This document shows, in pieces, positions 34,764-43,593 of a stretch of 64,000 nt of DNA. Origin of the DNA: GCA-2733415 sp965178635 (GTDB lineage: Bacteria; Bacteroidota; Bacteroidia; Flavobacteriales; Flavobacteriaceae); NCBI GenBank assembly GCA_965178635.1, contig CBCXVT010000023.1, positions 1 to 64,000 on the forward strand, given 5' to 3'. The notes beneath the pieces are model-generated. The model ran no database searches. It was not told where the DNA came from and was given only the letters and a program-made list of their open reading frames with translations. The position numbers were made by a program, and so were the translations under genes. How positions within the stretch are numbered: the first letter of the stretch is position 1; each line of letters begins with the position of its first letter.

Positions 34764-37214
34764 ATGAGTAATTCAGAGTTTTTAAATATGGACAGTTTGT
34801 CACTACAGGGTATTGATGAAGGTACAGAGTTTATACCATTAATGACGAGTGAGGATGAAGAGGAAATTGCAAATGAAGAAATCCCTCAAGAACTACCAAT
34901 ATTGCCATTGCGTAATACTGTGTTGTTTCCTGGTGTTGTAATACCAATTACAGCTGGTAGAGATAAATCTATCCAATTGTTAAATGACGCTTATGCTAAT
35001 AAGCAAGAAATTGGCGTTGTTGCACAAAAAGACGCCTCAATTGAAGATCCTTCTGTAACAGATATCAACACAACCGGTACTGTTGCTAAAATCTTACGTG
35101 TGTTGAAAATGCCTGATGGCAACACAACGGTAATTATTCAAGGGAAAAAGAAGTTCTCAATTAACGAAATCGTTAAGGAAGAGCCGTATTTGGTAGCTTC
35201 AGTTAATGAAATGCCAGAAGATAAGTCTGTTGTTAATGATGAAAAGTTTAAAGCAATTATTGACTCTATAAAAGAATTGTCTTTAAAAATTATCAAAGAA
35301 AGTCCGAACATTCCTACTGAGGCAACATTTGCTATAAAAAATATTGAAAGCAGCTCGTTTTTAATCAATTTTATATCTTCTAACATGAGTTTAAAAGTTC
35401 AGGAGAAACAAACATTGTTAGAAACTAAAGACTTGTCTGACCGTGCTTTAGCGACGTTAAAGCATATGGATATGGAAATGCAAAAACTGTCTTTAAAAAA
35501 CGATATTCAGTCTAAAGTGCGCAATGATTTAGATCAGCAACAACGTGAGTATTTCTTGCAACAACAAATGAAAACCATCCAAGAGGAATTGGGTGGCGTA
35601 TCTTATGAAGCAGAAATAGAAGAGATGCGTACCAAGTCAAAATCTAAAAAATGGGACGATAAAACAGGAGAGCATTTTGAAAAAGAATTAGCAAAAATGT
35701 CACGTATGAATCCTCAAGTGGCTGAGTATTCTATTCAAAGAAACTATTTAGAGCTGTTTTTAGAATTGCCTTGGAACGAGTTCACTAAAGATAAGTTTGA
35801 TTTAAAACGCGCACAGAAAATTTTAGATAGAGATCATTATGGTTTAGAAGATGTTAAACGTCGTATCATTGAATATTTAGCAGTATTGAAATTACGAAAT
35901 GATATGAAGTCGCCAATTTTGTGTTTATATGGTCCTCCAGGTGTTGGTAAAACTTCTTTAGGGAAATCTATAGCTGAAGCTTTAGGGCGTGAATATGCAC
36001 GTATTTCTTTAGGAGGTTTACGCGATGAGGCTGAAATTAGAGGTCATAGAAAAACATATATTGGTGCAATGCCAGGACGATTAATTCAGAGTTTGAAAAA
36101 AGCAGGAACATCAAATCCAGTTTTTGTATTAGATGAGATTGATAAGTTATCTAATTCTCATCAAGGTGATCCATCTTCTGCAATGTTAGAAGTTCTTGAT
36201 CCTGAGCAAAACTCGGAGTTTCATGATAATTTTTTAGAGCTTGGTTATGATTTGTCAAAAGTGATGTTTATTGCTACTGCAAATGATTTGTCTACAATTC
36301 AACCTGCGTTGAGAGATCGTATGGAAATTATTGATGTGAGTGGCTATACAATTGAAGAGAAAGTAGAAATTGCTAAAACTCATTTACTAACCAAACAATT
36401 AAAAGAGCACGGTTTATCTTCTAAAGATTTAAAAATCGGGAAGAAAGAATTAGAGTTAATAGTTGAAGGGTATACAAGAGAATCTGGTGTTAGAGGATTA
36501 GATAAAAAAGTAGCTAAAGTGGTTCGTTTTGCTGCGAAATCTATAGCGATGGAGGAAGAGTATAATCTAAAAATCACAAAAGATGATGTAATTAAAATAC
36601 TTGGACCTGCACGATTAGAGCGTGATAAATATGAAAATAACGATGTTGCAGGTGTGGTTACAGGTTTAGCTTGGACAAGTGTTGGAGGTGATATTTTATT
36701 TATAGAGTCGATACTATCTAAAGGGAAAGGTGTATTATCAATCACTGGAAACTTAGGTAAAGTGATGAAGGAGTCAGCTACAATTGCTTTAGAGTATATT
36801 AAAGCAAATGCTGATTTATTTAAAATAAATCCTGAAGTATTTGAGAAGTACAATATTCATATTCACGTGCCAGAAGGTGCAACACCAAAAGATGGGCCGA
36901 GTGCAGGTATTACGATGCTTACATCTTTAGTGTCTTTATTCACGCAAAAGAAAGTAAAGAAGAATATTGCCATGACAGGTGAAATTACATTAAGAGGTAA
37001 AGTATTACCTGTTGGTGGGATTAAAGAAAAAATATTAGCAGCTAAACGTGCAAAGATTAAAGAACTGATTTTATGTGTTGATAATAAAAAAGATATTCTA
37101 GAAATAAAAGAAGAGTATTTAAAAGGATTAACTTTTCATTATGTGTCTACAATGGCAGAAGTGATTGCCTTAGCGATTACTAATCAGAATGTAAAGAATA
37201 AAAAATCATTATAA
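34764..37214 (+). CDS. lon: ATP-dependent protease Lon
   Basis: The 816-residue LonA has the N-terminal substrate domain (from about residue 45, LPILPLRNTVLFPGVVIPI), a coiled-coil linker, AAA+ domain with Walker A GPPGVGKT at 390-397 and Walker B VFVLDEIDK, and a C-terminal Ser-Lys protease domain. The dyad is S713 (GPSAGIT) and K756 (GGIKEK), separated by 43 residues exactly as in E. coli (S679/K722). The first 40 residues are an acidic extension. A direct repeat TGACA-GAA-TGACA lies at 34741-34753 just before the ATG. Confidence 0.97.
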   Translation: MSNSEFLNMDSLSLQGIDEGTEFIPLMTSEDEEEIANEEIPQELPILPLRNTVLFPGVVIPITAGRDKSIQLLNDAYANKQEIGVVAQKDASIEDPSVTDINTTGTVAKILRVLKMPDGNTTVIIQGKKKFSINEIVKEEPYLVASVNEMPEDKSVVNDEKFKAIIDSIKELSLKIIKESPNIPTEATFAIKNIESSSFLINFISSNMSLKVQEKQTLLETKDLSDRALATLKHMDMEMQKLSLKNDIQSKVRNDLDQQQREYFLQQQMKTIQEELGGVSYEAEIEEMRTKSKSKKWDDKTGEHFEKELAKMSRMNPQVAEYSIQRNYLELFLELPWNEFTKDKFDLKRAQKILDRDHYGLEDVKRRIIEYLAVLKLRNDMKSPILCLYGPPGVGKTSLGKSIAEALGREYARISLGGLRDEAEIRGHRKTYIGAMPGRLIQSLKKAGTSNPVFVLDEIDKLSNSHQGDPSSAMLEVLDPEQNSEFHDNFLELGYDLSKVMFIATANDLSTIQPALRDRMEIIDVSGYTIEEKVEIAKTHLLTKQLKEHGLSSKDLKIGKKELELIVEGYTRESGVRGLDKKVAKVVRFAAKSIAMEEEYNLKITKDDVIKILGPARLERDKYENNDVAGVVTGLAWTSVGGDILFIESILSKGKGVLSITGNLGKVMKESATIALEYIKANADLFKINPEVFEKYNIHIHVPEGATPKDGPSAGITMLTSLVSLFTQKKVKKNIAMTGEITLRGKVLPVGGIKEKILAAKRAKIKELILCVDNKKDILEIKEEYLKGLTFHYVSTMAEVIALAITNQNVKNKKSL

Positions 37215-37216
37215 AT

Positions 37217-37243
37217 AAAGGCCTCAGTAATGAGGCTTTTATG
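37217..37243 (+). terminator. Weak terminator after lon
   Basis: AAAGGCCTCA/TGAGGCTTTT forms a stem with a GTAA loop and a short T tract; porQ may be partly read through. Confidence 0.55.
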
Positions 37244-37305
37244 TTTATTTAAAATAATTGAGATTTGAATTCGTTTTCAGACTTAGATTTAGTTATTTTG
37301 TAGTT

Positions 37306-38325
37306 ATGATTAGAAAAATCAGTTTTTTAATACTATTCTCTTTTATGTTGACATCTTATGCGCAAATAGGAGGGAAACATACTTATGAGTTTTTAAACTT
37401 AGTCAGTTCGCCTAGGCAAGCTGCTTTAGGGGGTAAAGTGTTGACTAATAATGACTGGGATACCTCTCAGGCACTACATAACCCATCTGCTATTAATGAA
37501 GAAATGGAAGGTCAATTAGCCTTAAATTTTGTTAATTATTTTGCTGACATCAATTATGGTAGTGTATCATACGCAAAAAGTTTTGGTAATAAGAAACATC
37601 TAATTGCTGCTGGAATCACATATATTGATCATGGTGATTTTGATGGTTATGATAATTACGGTACCTCTACTGGTGAGTTTACAGGTAACGAATTTGCTTT
37701 AACAGTAGGGTACAAGTATAATGTGCCAAATACTGATTTGAAATTAGGAGCAAACGGAAAATTTATATCTTCAAAACTAGAAACTTACTCTTCTATAGGT
37801 GCTGCGTTAGATTTGGCAGCTTTATATGAATTTAAAGAATCTAATTCAGTAATAACACTTGTTGCATCAAATTTAGGAGGGCAGTTTACTGCTTATGAAG
37901 AGACTAAAGAAAGTATACCGTTTCATGTTGATCTTGCTTTTGCTAAAAAATTAGAAAACTTACCATTAAAGTGGCATATTGTATTTGAAAATTTACAACA
38001 ATGGGATTTGTCGTTTGAGAACCCAAATAGAGGAGAAGAAGATTTAGACGGAACTACGACTCCTGAAAATATATCGGTTTTCAATAAATTCATGCAGCAT
38101 TTAGTGATTGGAGGAGAATTATTTCACGGCAAAGCATTGAATTTAAGATTAGGATATAATTTTAGACGAGGACATGAATTAAAAATTGAAGACAATAGGG
38201 TTTTTGCTGGTATTACAGCAGGTTTCGGATTGAAATTAAACAAATTCAGAGTTAATTATGCTTTTCAAAAATTTAGTGCAGCAACAAGTGTGCATACCTT
38301 TGGGTTAAATATAAATTTACAGTAA
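37306..38325 (+). CDS. porQ: Type IX secretion system protein PorQ
   Basis: The 339-residue protein has a signal peptide (MIRKISFLILFSFMLTSYAQ) and mature start IGGKHTYEFLNLVSSPRQAALGG, which is the PorQ signature (quoted here only as far as YEFLNLVSSPRQAALGG). The rest is a PorV/FadL-like outer-membrane barrel ending AATSVHTFGLNINLQ. PorQ works with PorZ and PorU/PorV in the attachment complex that processes cargo at the surface. The in-frame extension to 37258 would displace the signal, so the ATG at 37306 is the start. One base separates its stop from the TTG of cmk. Confidence 0.9.
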   Translation: MIRKISFLILFSFMLTSYAQIGGKHTYEFLNLVSSPRQAALGGKVLTNNDWDTSQALHNPSAINEEMEGQLALNFVNYFADINYGSVSYAKSFGNKKHLIAAGITYIDHGDFDGYDNYGTSTGEFTGNEFALTVGYKYNVPNTDLKLGANGKFISSKLETYSSIGAALDLAALYEFKESNSVITLVASNLGGQFTAYEETKESIPFHVDLAFAKKLENLPLKWHIVFENLQQWDLSFENPNRGEEDLDGTTTPENISVFNKFMQHLVIGGELFHGKALNLRLGYNFRRGHELKIEDNRVFAGITAGFGLKLNKFRVNYAFQKFSAATSVHTFGLNINLQ

Positions 38326-38326
38326 G

Positions 38327-39019
38327 TTGAGCTCAAAAAAAATCACTATCGCTATAGATGGCTATTCATCTACTGGAAAAAGTACGATTGCTAAACAATT
38401 AGCAACTAAACTTGGTTATGTATATGTTGATACTGGAGCAATGTATAGAGCAACAACGTTGTACGCTTTAAATAACGGTTTTATTACAGAGGATACCTTT
38501 AATGTTAACGATTTTGTTTTAGAATTACATAAAATTTCAATTTCATTTCAATTCAATCCAGAATTAGGGTTTGCAGAAGTGTATTTGAATGGAAAAAATG
38601 TAGAAAAAGAAATTAGAACCATGTATGTGTCAGGTTTCGTAAGCAAAATAGCTACAGTACCTGAAGTAAGATACCGTTTAGTAAAGCAACAACAATTAAT
38701 TGGTGAATCTAGCGGTATAGTTATGGATGGTAGAGATATAGGAACCGTTGTGTTTCCAAATGCTGAATTAAAATTGTTCATGACGGCTTCAGATCAAGTC
38801 AGAGCACAACGTCGTTTTGATGAGTTGGTAGCTAAAGGTGATGAAGTAACATATGAAGAGGTGTTGCAAAATGTTCGCGAACGTGATTATATAGATTCTA
38901 ATAGAGAGAATTCTCCGTTATTAAGAGCTTCAGACGCTATTGAGATAGATAACTCTAACCTTGGTATTGAGGAACAGTTTAAAAAAATTTTGCGATTTGT
39001 AGAAGACGCAAAAAAATAA
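38327..39019 (+). CDS. cmk: Cytidylate kinase
   Basis: The 230-residue P-loop kinase phosphorylates CMP/dCMP. The ATP-binding loop GYSSTGKST is at residues 12-20, followed by YVDTGAMYRA, DGRDIGTVVFPNA and the lid region RAQRRFDELVAKG. Start is TTG at 38327; the next ATG falls after the P-loop, so TTG must be used. It begins one base after the porQ stop, implying translational coupling between a secretion and a nucleotide gene. Confidence 0.95.
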   Translation: MSSKKITIAIDGYSSTGKSTIAKQLATKLGYVYVDTGAMYRATTLYALNNGFITEDTFNVNDFVLELHKISISFQFNPELGFAEVYLNGKNVEKEIRTMYVSGFVSKIATVPEVRYRLVKQQQLIGESSGIVMDGRDIGTVVFPNAELKLFMTASDQVRAQRRFDELVAKGDEVTYEEVLQNVRERDYIDSNRENSPLLRASDAIEIDNSNLGIEEQFKKILRFVEDAKK

Positions 39020-39028
39020 TATTGTAAT

Positions 39029-39060
39029 AAAAAAAGCAGCTCATAGAGCTGCTTTTTTTT
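39029..39060. terminator. Bidirectional terminator between cmk and OmpA lipoprotein
   Basis: A 14-bp stem AAAGCAGCTC/GAGCTGCTTT with A and T runs lies between convergent genes. Confidence 0.88.
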
Positions 39061-39082
39061 AATGATTGTTGTAACACAATAC

Positions 39083-39937
39083 TTATTCTTTAGCTAAGTT
39101 TTTCATTTCGCTCTCAATCATGTCATAGAACTGATCAATCTTTGGTAATACAACTATTCTTGTACGTCTATTTTTTGCTCTGTTTTCTGCGGTATCATTA
39201 TTGGTTAATGGTACATAATGACTCCTTCCTGAGGCGATCAATTGTTCTGGTTTAACATCTAAGCTTTCTAAAACACGAACTATAGAAGTTGCACGCTTTA
39301 CACTTAAATCCCAGTTATCAATTAAAACACCTCGGTTGTAAGACTTATTGTCTGTATGACTTTCTACTAAACATTCGAAATCTGGTTTGCTATTAACAAC
39401 TTTTGCTACTTTAGCTAACACATCTTTTGCTTTTGTTGTAACATCATAACTACCACTTTTAAATAGTAATTTATCGGCTATAGATATAAATACTACGCCT
39501 TTTTCTACATTAACATTTATATCAGGGTCATTTATGCCAACTTCACGTTTTAAACTGGTTACTAAGGCCAAAGTAACACTATCCTTTTTAGTTAAAGCGT
39601 CTTGTAAGCGGTTGATTTTTAAATCTTTTTCTTTTAAACTCTCTAAAGATTTTTCAAGATTTTCTGCACCTTTAGTGGTAAGTACAGTCAGGTCTTTAGA
39701 GCTTTGAATTAAACTGTTATTTGTTTTTCTTAAATCTGCAAGTTGCTCTTCTAAAGCTTTAGCACGAGCAGAGAAAGATGCTTTATCTTCTAAGCAGCTA
39801 TTTAACTTTACAGTAGCTGAATTTAATAAATTTTGTGTTTTTTGTTGCTGCTCTTCTAAAGCTGTGAATTTCTTTTGCGACACGCAAGAGCTTAATAAAG
39901 TTGCAGTAATTACAGGAATAAACAATTTTGTTCTCAT
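39083..39937 (-). CDS. OmpA-family lipoprotein with coiled coil
   Basis: The 284-residue protein has a lipobox ending LSSC at about residue 18. A coiled coil follows at about 25-125 (heptads of ALEEQ, LADLRKT, SLESLKEK), then an OmpA-C domain at about 140-270. The peptidoglycan motif reads ESHTDNKSYN, with NRRTRIVVL at the end. The usual Gly after the Asp loop is replaced, but the key Asp and Arg remain. It tethers the outer membrane to peptidoglycan. Similar lipoproteins are numerous in flavobacteria; no special partner is suggested by its neighbours. Confidence 0.85.
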   Translation of the reverse strand: MRTKLFIPVITATLLSSCVSQKKFTALEEQQQKTQNLLNSATVKLNSCLEDKASFSARAKALEEQLADLRKTNNSLIQSSKDLTVLTTKGAENLEKSLESLKEKDLKINRLQDALTKKDSVTLALVTSLKREVGINDPDINVNVEKGVVFISIADKLLFKSGSYDVTTKAKDVLAKVAKVVNSKPDFECLVESHTDNKSYNRGVLIDNWDLSVKRATSIVRVLESLDVKPEQLIASGRSHYVPLTNNDTAENRAKNRRTRIVVLPKIDQFYDMIESEMKNLAKE

Positions 39938-40023
39938 AAGTTATTAATTTAGTATACGAACAAAGTTAAGGATTATAAGTAAGGAGAATATGAGCTTAAC
40001 ACTTTTTTAACCCAATTTATATG

Positions 40024-40107
40024 TGCGCACGAGAAGACTCGAACTTCCACGGAGTTTCCTCCACCAACCCCTCAAGCTGGCGCGTCTACCAATTCCGCCA
40101 CGTGCGC
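40024..40107 (-). tRNA. tRNA-Leu (GAG)
   Basis: On the minus strand the acceptor is GCGCACG/CGTGCGC, and the anticodon stem CCAGC/GTTGG encloses loop TTGAGGG (anticodon GAG). A long class-II variable arm (GGTGGAGGAAACTCCGT region) and T-loop TTCGAGT follow. The CCA end is not encoded. Confidence 0.93.
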
Positions 40108-40153
40108 ATTTAAGTAGTAAACAAAAAAAGTTAAGCTCCTGCTTAACTTTTTG

Positions 40154-40226
40154 TGATCTGGCTGGGGCTCGAACCCAGGACCCTCTCCTTAAAAGGGAGA
40201 TGCTCTACCAACTGAGCTACCAGATC
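40154..40226 (-). tRNA. tRNA-Lys (TTT), copy 2
   Basis: Acceptor GATCTGG/CCAGATC, anticodon stem TCTCC/GGAGA with loop CTTTTAA (anticodon TTT) and T-loop TTCGAGC. It is identical to the copy at 40267-40339. Confidence 0.95.
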
Positions 40227-40266
40227 TAATTTCAGTATGTAAGTTAACTTTAAAAAGTTATTTTTG

Positions 40267-40339
40267 TGATCTGGCTGGGGCTCGAACCCAGGACCCTCTC
40301 CTTAAAAGGGAGATGCTCTACCAACTGAGCTACCAGATC
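40267..40339 (-). tRNA. tRNA-Lys (TTT), copy 1
   Basis: Same 73-base sequence as the copy 40 bases downstream on the minus strand. It is the first gene of a three-tRNA unit Lys-Lys-Leu. Confidence 0.95.
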
Positions 40340-40365
40340 TACAAACATATTCGTGATTGCGGGTG

Positions 40366-40395
40366 CAAATATAAGAGGAATAATTAATTTACCAA
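40366..40395 (-). promoter_or_regulatory. Promoter of the tRNA Lys-Lys-Leu unit
   Basis: On the minus strand TTG (40395-40393), 19 bases, then TATATTTG (40373-40366) fit the consensus exactly. The following bases, CACCCGCAAT after a shared G, repeat those after the tRNA-His -7 box. Confidence 0.7.
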
Positions 40396-40470
40396 GTGTT
40401 TTTTTTTGATATTTTTTCGAATTTTTTTCAAGATATTTGTAACCGATTAATTAAGAGCAATTAATACATT

Positions 40471-40989
40471 ATGATAATTACATTGTTAGGTTATATGGGG
40501 TCGGGAAAATCAACAATTGGACAACAATTGGCACTCGTTTTGGGTTATGAGTTTATTGATTTAGATACTTATATTGAAGCTAAAGAAGGATACACCATTT
40601 CTGAGATATTCAAAAATAGAGGAGAAATCTATTTTAGAAAGAAAGAACATGGTTATTTGAATGATATAATAACTCTAAATACAAATACTATATTATCCTT
40701 AGGTGGTGGTACACCATGTTATGCTAATAATATGCAATTATTAAATGCAAATAATATTATATCTTATTATTTAAAACTACTTCCAGGCAGTTTAGTAGAG
40801 AGGTTGTTTGCTGAAAAAGAACACAGACCATTAATTAGCCATTTGAATACTAAAGAAGCCTTGCAAGAGTTTATAGCTATTCATTTATTTGAACGTCAAA
40901 GCTACTATGAGCAGGCTTTACATATCTTAAAATCCGACAACTTATCTGTAAAGGAAATAGTAGAACTTATTGTTAAGGATTTATACTAA
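40471..40989 (+). CDS. aroK: Shikimate kinase
   Basis: The 172-residue P-loop kinase phosphorylates shikimate. Walker A is GYMGSGKST at residues 7-15, the shikimate-binding Asp motif is FIDLDTYIE, the Gly-rich loop is LSLGGGTPCY and the lid Arg is in EHRPLIS. Length is standard. The stop codon overlaps the end of the convergent phosphoribosyltransferase gene by nine bases. Confidence 0.94.
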   Translation: MIITLLGYMGSGKSTIGQQLALVLGYEFIDLDTYIEAKEGYTISEIFKNRGEIYFRKKEHGYLNDIITLNTNTILSLGGGTPCYANNMQLLNANNIISYYLKLLPGSLVERLFAEKEHRPLISHLNTKEALQEFIAIHLFERQSYYEQALHILKSDNLSVKEIVELIVKDLY

Positions 40990-41487
40990 TACAGCTGTAG
41001 CCTCATTATTGCTATCAAAAACTATTTCAACATGTTCATTAATAGATGTTGAAAGTGATAAGCCTTTAAAGTCAGCTTTAATTGGATATTTTTTATGATT
41101 TCTATTAATCAACACAGCAGTTTTTAATTGTTTTAAAGAGATATTTAAAAAATGTTTTACAGCATAAATTAACGTAGCTCCAGAATGTAGAACATCATCA
41201 ATTAAAACTACCGAAGAATTAGAGTACTCTTTTGTAGAAATGGATAATTTAACCTCTTTTAAAAGATCCTTTTTATTAATAAAAACTTCACAAAGTATAA
41301 TTTCAACAGTTGAATAGTCAGCAATAGCTGTTTTCAGTTTTTCGGCAATAAGAAACCCATTTTTTGAAATACCAGCCAAAACAATTTTTTTTTCATCAAT
41401 ATTACTTTCAAGAATTTGCAGTGCAATTCTTCTTATTTTATGATTGATTTGGGTATTCGTAAGAATGATGTTATTTTCTGTTTTCAT
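40981..41487 (-). CDS. Phosphoribosyltransferase-domain protein
   Basis: The 168-residue type-I PRTase has the PRPP-binding loop VVLIDDVLHSGATL at about residues 98-111, and a hood region near the N-terminus (ITKNG-like AGISKNGFLIAEKL). It resembles PyrR and hypoxanthine PRTases of flavobacteria, so salvage of a base or pyrimidine regulation are possible. The exact substrate cannot be told. It overlaps aroK tail-to-tail and precedes nothing obvious in its own direction; the Hsp15-like gene upstream is on the same strand 36 bases away. Confidence 0.82.
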   Translation of the reverse strand: MKTENNIILTNTQINHKIRRIALQILESNIDEKKIVLAGISKNGFLIAEKLKTAIADYSTVEIILCEVFINKKDLLKEVKLSISTKEYSNSSVVLIDDVLHSGATLIYAVKHFLNISLKQLKTAVLINRNHKKYPIKADFKGLSLSTSINEHVEIVFDSNNEATAVLV

Positions 41488-41523
41488 TGCTTTTGTAATT
41501 GATAATTATCAAAATTACATAAT

Positions 41524-41895
41524 TTATTCTTCTTCAAAGTTATAATCTTCAAGATCTCTTCTGTCTTTTTTTGTTGGCCTTCCAGTACCTTTTTTACGGT
41601 AATAGTCTTTTGAGTATTTTAAAAGGTCTAAATGCTCAAAAGCTTCTTTTGGTGTAAGGTCTTTTCTGTAAATGTCTACTAATTTTGCGCCAACTCTGTT
41701 ATTAGGGGTATCTATAACCTGAACAATGTAATTTATCTGATTTTTTCTAACGGTAATTTTATCGGTTGCATAAACTTCACGAGCAGGTTTTACTTGAGAG
41801 TCGTTAATTCTTACATGTCCTTTTTTGCAGGCTTCTGTAGCTAAACTTCTAGTTTTGAAATAACGGATACACCATAAATATTTATCGACTCTCAT
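41524..41895 (-). CDS. S4-domain RNA-binding protein, Hsp15 type
   Basis: The 123-residue protein begins MRVDKYLWCIRYFKTRSLATEAC, the start of the Hsp15/HslR family (quoted as MRVDKYLWCIRYFKTRS). The S4 fold spans about residues 1-60. A basic C-terminal tail (YRKKGTGRPTKKDRRDLEDY) follows. Hsp15 rescues stalled 50S subunits carrying peptidyl-tRNA. An ATG five codons upstream (41910) is possible, but the family normally starts here. Same strand as the PRTase gene, 36 bases upstream of it. Confidence 0.85.
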   Translation of the reverse strand: MRVDKYLWCIRYFKTRSLATEACKKGHVRINDSQVKPAREVYATDKITVRKNQINYIVQVIDTPNNRVGAKLVDIYRKDLTPKEAFEHLDLLKYSKDYYRKKGTGRPTKKDRRDLEDYNFEEE

Positions 41896-41960
41896 TTTCT
41901 CTAAAATCAATGTTAAAATAAAAACAAAAATAAGATAAAATTGTATCTTGCGTGCAAAAT

Positions 41961-42923
41961 ATGAATATGATGAATAGAATTTCTAAAAATATATTACTAA
42001 TTGTTGCGCTTATAAGTTTGTTTTCTTGTAAAAAAGATGATGTGGAATATTTTGATTTAGTTGATATTGCTGATCAAGCAGAGGTAGATGATGAGCTTTT
42101 AATTGAATTTCTTTCAACTCATTATTACAATGAAGAAGAGTTTGCTAACGCCAATAATATTAGTGGTTTTAATTATGATATTAAAATTTCTGAAGATGCT
42201 GAGGTTACTGGATATGATTCTAACGGTGACGGTGAAATAGATTCTAATGATATAGATAATACTACATTATATACAAGACAGCGCTTAATTGATATTATTG
42301 AAACAAAATCAATTTTAGACAATGATGTTGCGCAGAACTTATATATTCTAAGAGTTAGAAATGGTGAAGGTCTTGAGCAACCTAAATTTTGTGATTCTAC
42401 ATTTTTATCATACAAAGGGGTTGAATTAAATGATTCAATACCTTTTGATGAACAAATACACCCTGTTTGGCTAGATTTATCAACATCGATAAAAGGGTTT
42501 TCAGAATCAATTTCGGATAACTTTAAAACAGCCTCTTCTAGTACTCCAAATGGTGATGGAACAAATACTTTTACAGATTATGGTGTTGGTGCGGTTTTTA
42601 TACCTTCAGGTTTAGGTTATTTTGCAGATCCTCCTGTGTCAATTACTCCATATGCATCGTTAGTATTTACATTTAAAGTGATGAATATGATTGTAACAGA
42701 TCATGATCAAGATGGAGTGCCTACATATTTAGAAGATTTAGATGGAGACCATAATTTAGCAACTGATGATACTGATAATGACTTGATTCCAAATGCAGCT
42801 GATAATAATGATGATAATGACCCAATTTTAACCATAAATGAAGATATTGATGGAGATGGTGATCCTACAAACGATGATACTGATGGTGATGGTGTACCAA
42901 ACTATCTTGATTCAGATAGTTAA
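41961..42923 (+). CDS. FKBP-type peptidyl-prolyl isomerase lipoprotein with Ca2+-repeat tail
   Basis: The protein has about 320 residues. A lipobox ends LFSC near residue 22. An FKBP-like domain at about 105-235 includes FCDSTFLSYKGVELND, FDEQIHPVWLDLS, GVGAVFIPSGLGYF and YASLVFTFKVM. The last roughly 85 residues are acidic thrombospondin-3-like repeats (DHDQDGVPTYLEDLDGD, DTDNDLIPNAAD, DIDGDGDPTNDDTDGDGVP). GldI, a gliding-motility PPIase, is a related lipoprotein but lacks such a tail. An EF-like loop (DSNGDGEIDSNDID) also occurs near residue 85. Start choice among clustered ATGs (41961, 41967, 41970) and a GTG is uncertain. Confidence 0.78.
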   Translation: MNMMNRISKNILLIVALISLFSCKKDDVEYFDLVDIADQAEVDDELLIEFLSTHYYNEEEFANANNISGFNYDIKISEDAEVTGYDSNGDGEIDSNDIDNTTLYTRQRLIDIIETKSILDNDVAQNLYILRVRNGEGLEQPKFCDSTFLSYKGVELNDSIPFDEQIHPVWLDLSTSIKGFSESISDNFKTASSSTPNGDGTNTFTDYGVGAVFIPSGLGYFADPPVSITPYASLVFTFKVMNMIVTDHDQDGVPTYLEDLDGDHNLATDDTDNDLIPNAADNNDDNDPILTINEDIDGDGDPTNDDTDGDGVPNYLDSDS

Positions 42924-42940
42924 TATTTATAATAAGTATA

Positions 42941-42978
42941 GCAATAAAAAACCACTCAATTGAGTGGTTTTTTATTGC
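42941..42978. terminator. Perfect 38-base palindromic bidirectional terminator
   Basis: Arms of 19 bases (core AAACCACTCAA/TTGAGTGGTTT) are exact reverse complements. It lies between the convergent FKBP and DoxX genes. Confidence 0.9.
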
Positions 42979-43074
42979 TATTAAAGCTGTTAACTAAGTT
43001 GTATAGACTTCTTTGAATTAAACTTATTAATATGAAACATTAACAATCAATAGTGTTAGTTAACAGCCAAAATA

Positions 43075-43497
43075 TCATTGCTCCATTTTAAAGTAGTAAT
43101 CAGCAGAATGTTTTCCAGAACCATACACAATAAAGAATACAGATAGTAACAGAATAATGATTGCTGTAACAAGGTTTAAAGCATTCATAATACCTAAAAC
43201 ATTTATTAAAACAGCACCAACTAATACGGGTATTTGTGCAATTAGTGCCCATCTTGTTAGGAGCCCGAATATGATTAGTATTCCGCCAATTAAATGAGCG
43301 GGAACTACGTAATGCAATAAAATTATTTCTCCAACATAATTTTTTAATGGTTCTATTAATTCTGCAAGGACAAGTGAGTTGCTCATAAAATAAAGTCCTT
43401 TATAGAATATAAAAGCGCCAAGACCTATTCTTATTAGATCTAATGGGTAATATGTATGTGAGTTAGCCCATTTATTTAAGTGTTTTAAAGTCCCCAT
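43075..43497 (-). CDS. DoxX-family membrane protein
   Basis: The 140-residue protein has four hydrophobic helices. The first includes LIRIGLGAFIFYKGLYF, typical of DoxX, and the second AHLIGGILIIFGLLTRWALIAQI. DoxX proteins are small inner-membrane proteins of uncertain role, some in oxidoreductase complexes. There is no partner nearby; the carboxyltransferase gene upstream is on the same strand 96 bases away. Confidence 0.85.
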   Translation of the reverse strand: MGTLKHLNKWANSHTYYPLDLIRIGLGAFIFYKGLYFMSNSLVLAELIEPLKNYVGEIILLHYVVPAHLIGGILIIFGLLTRWALIAQIPVLVGAVLINVLGIMNALNLVTAIIILLLSVFFIVYGSGKHSADYYFKMEQ

Positions 43498-43593
43498 AAT
43501 ATCGTTTTAGATACTATAAGTTACAAAAATAAATACAAAAAACCTATATAAATTATTGATATATAGGTTTTTATGGTATTGTTGAAATGCGTT

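Noticed and set aside
36380..36853. A 157-codon minus-strand ORF
   Set aside because: It lies fully inside lon, whose protease domain is unmistakable.
40023..40229. A plus-strand ORF of 68 codons
   Set aside because: It runs antisense through tRNA-Leu and tRNA-Lys and has no family resemblance.
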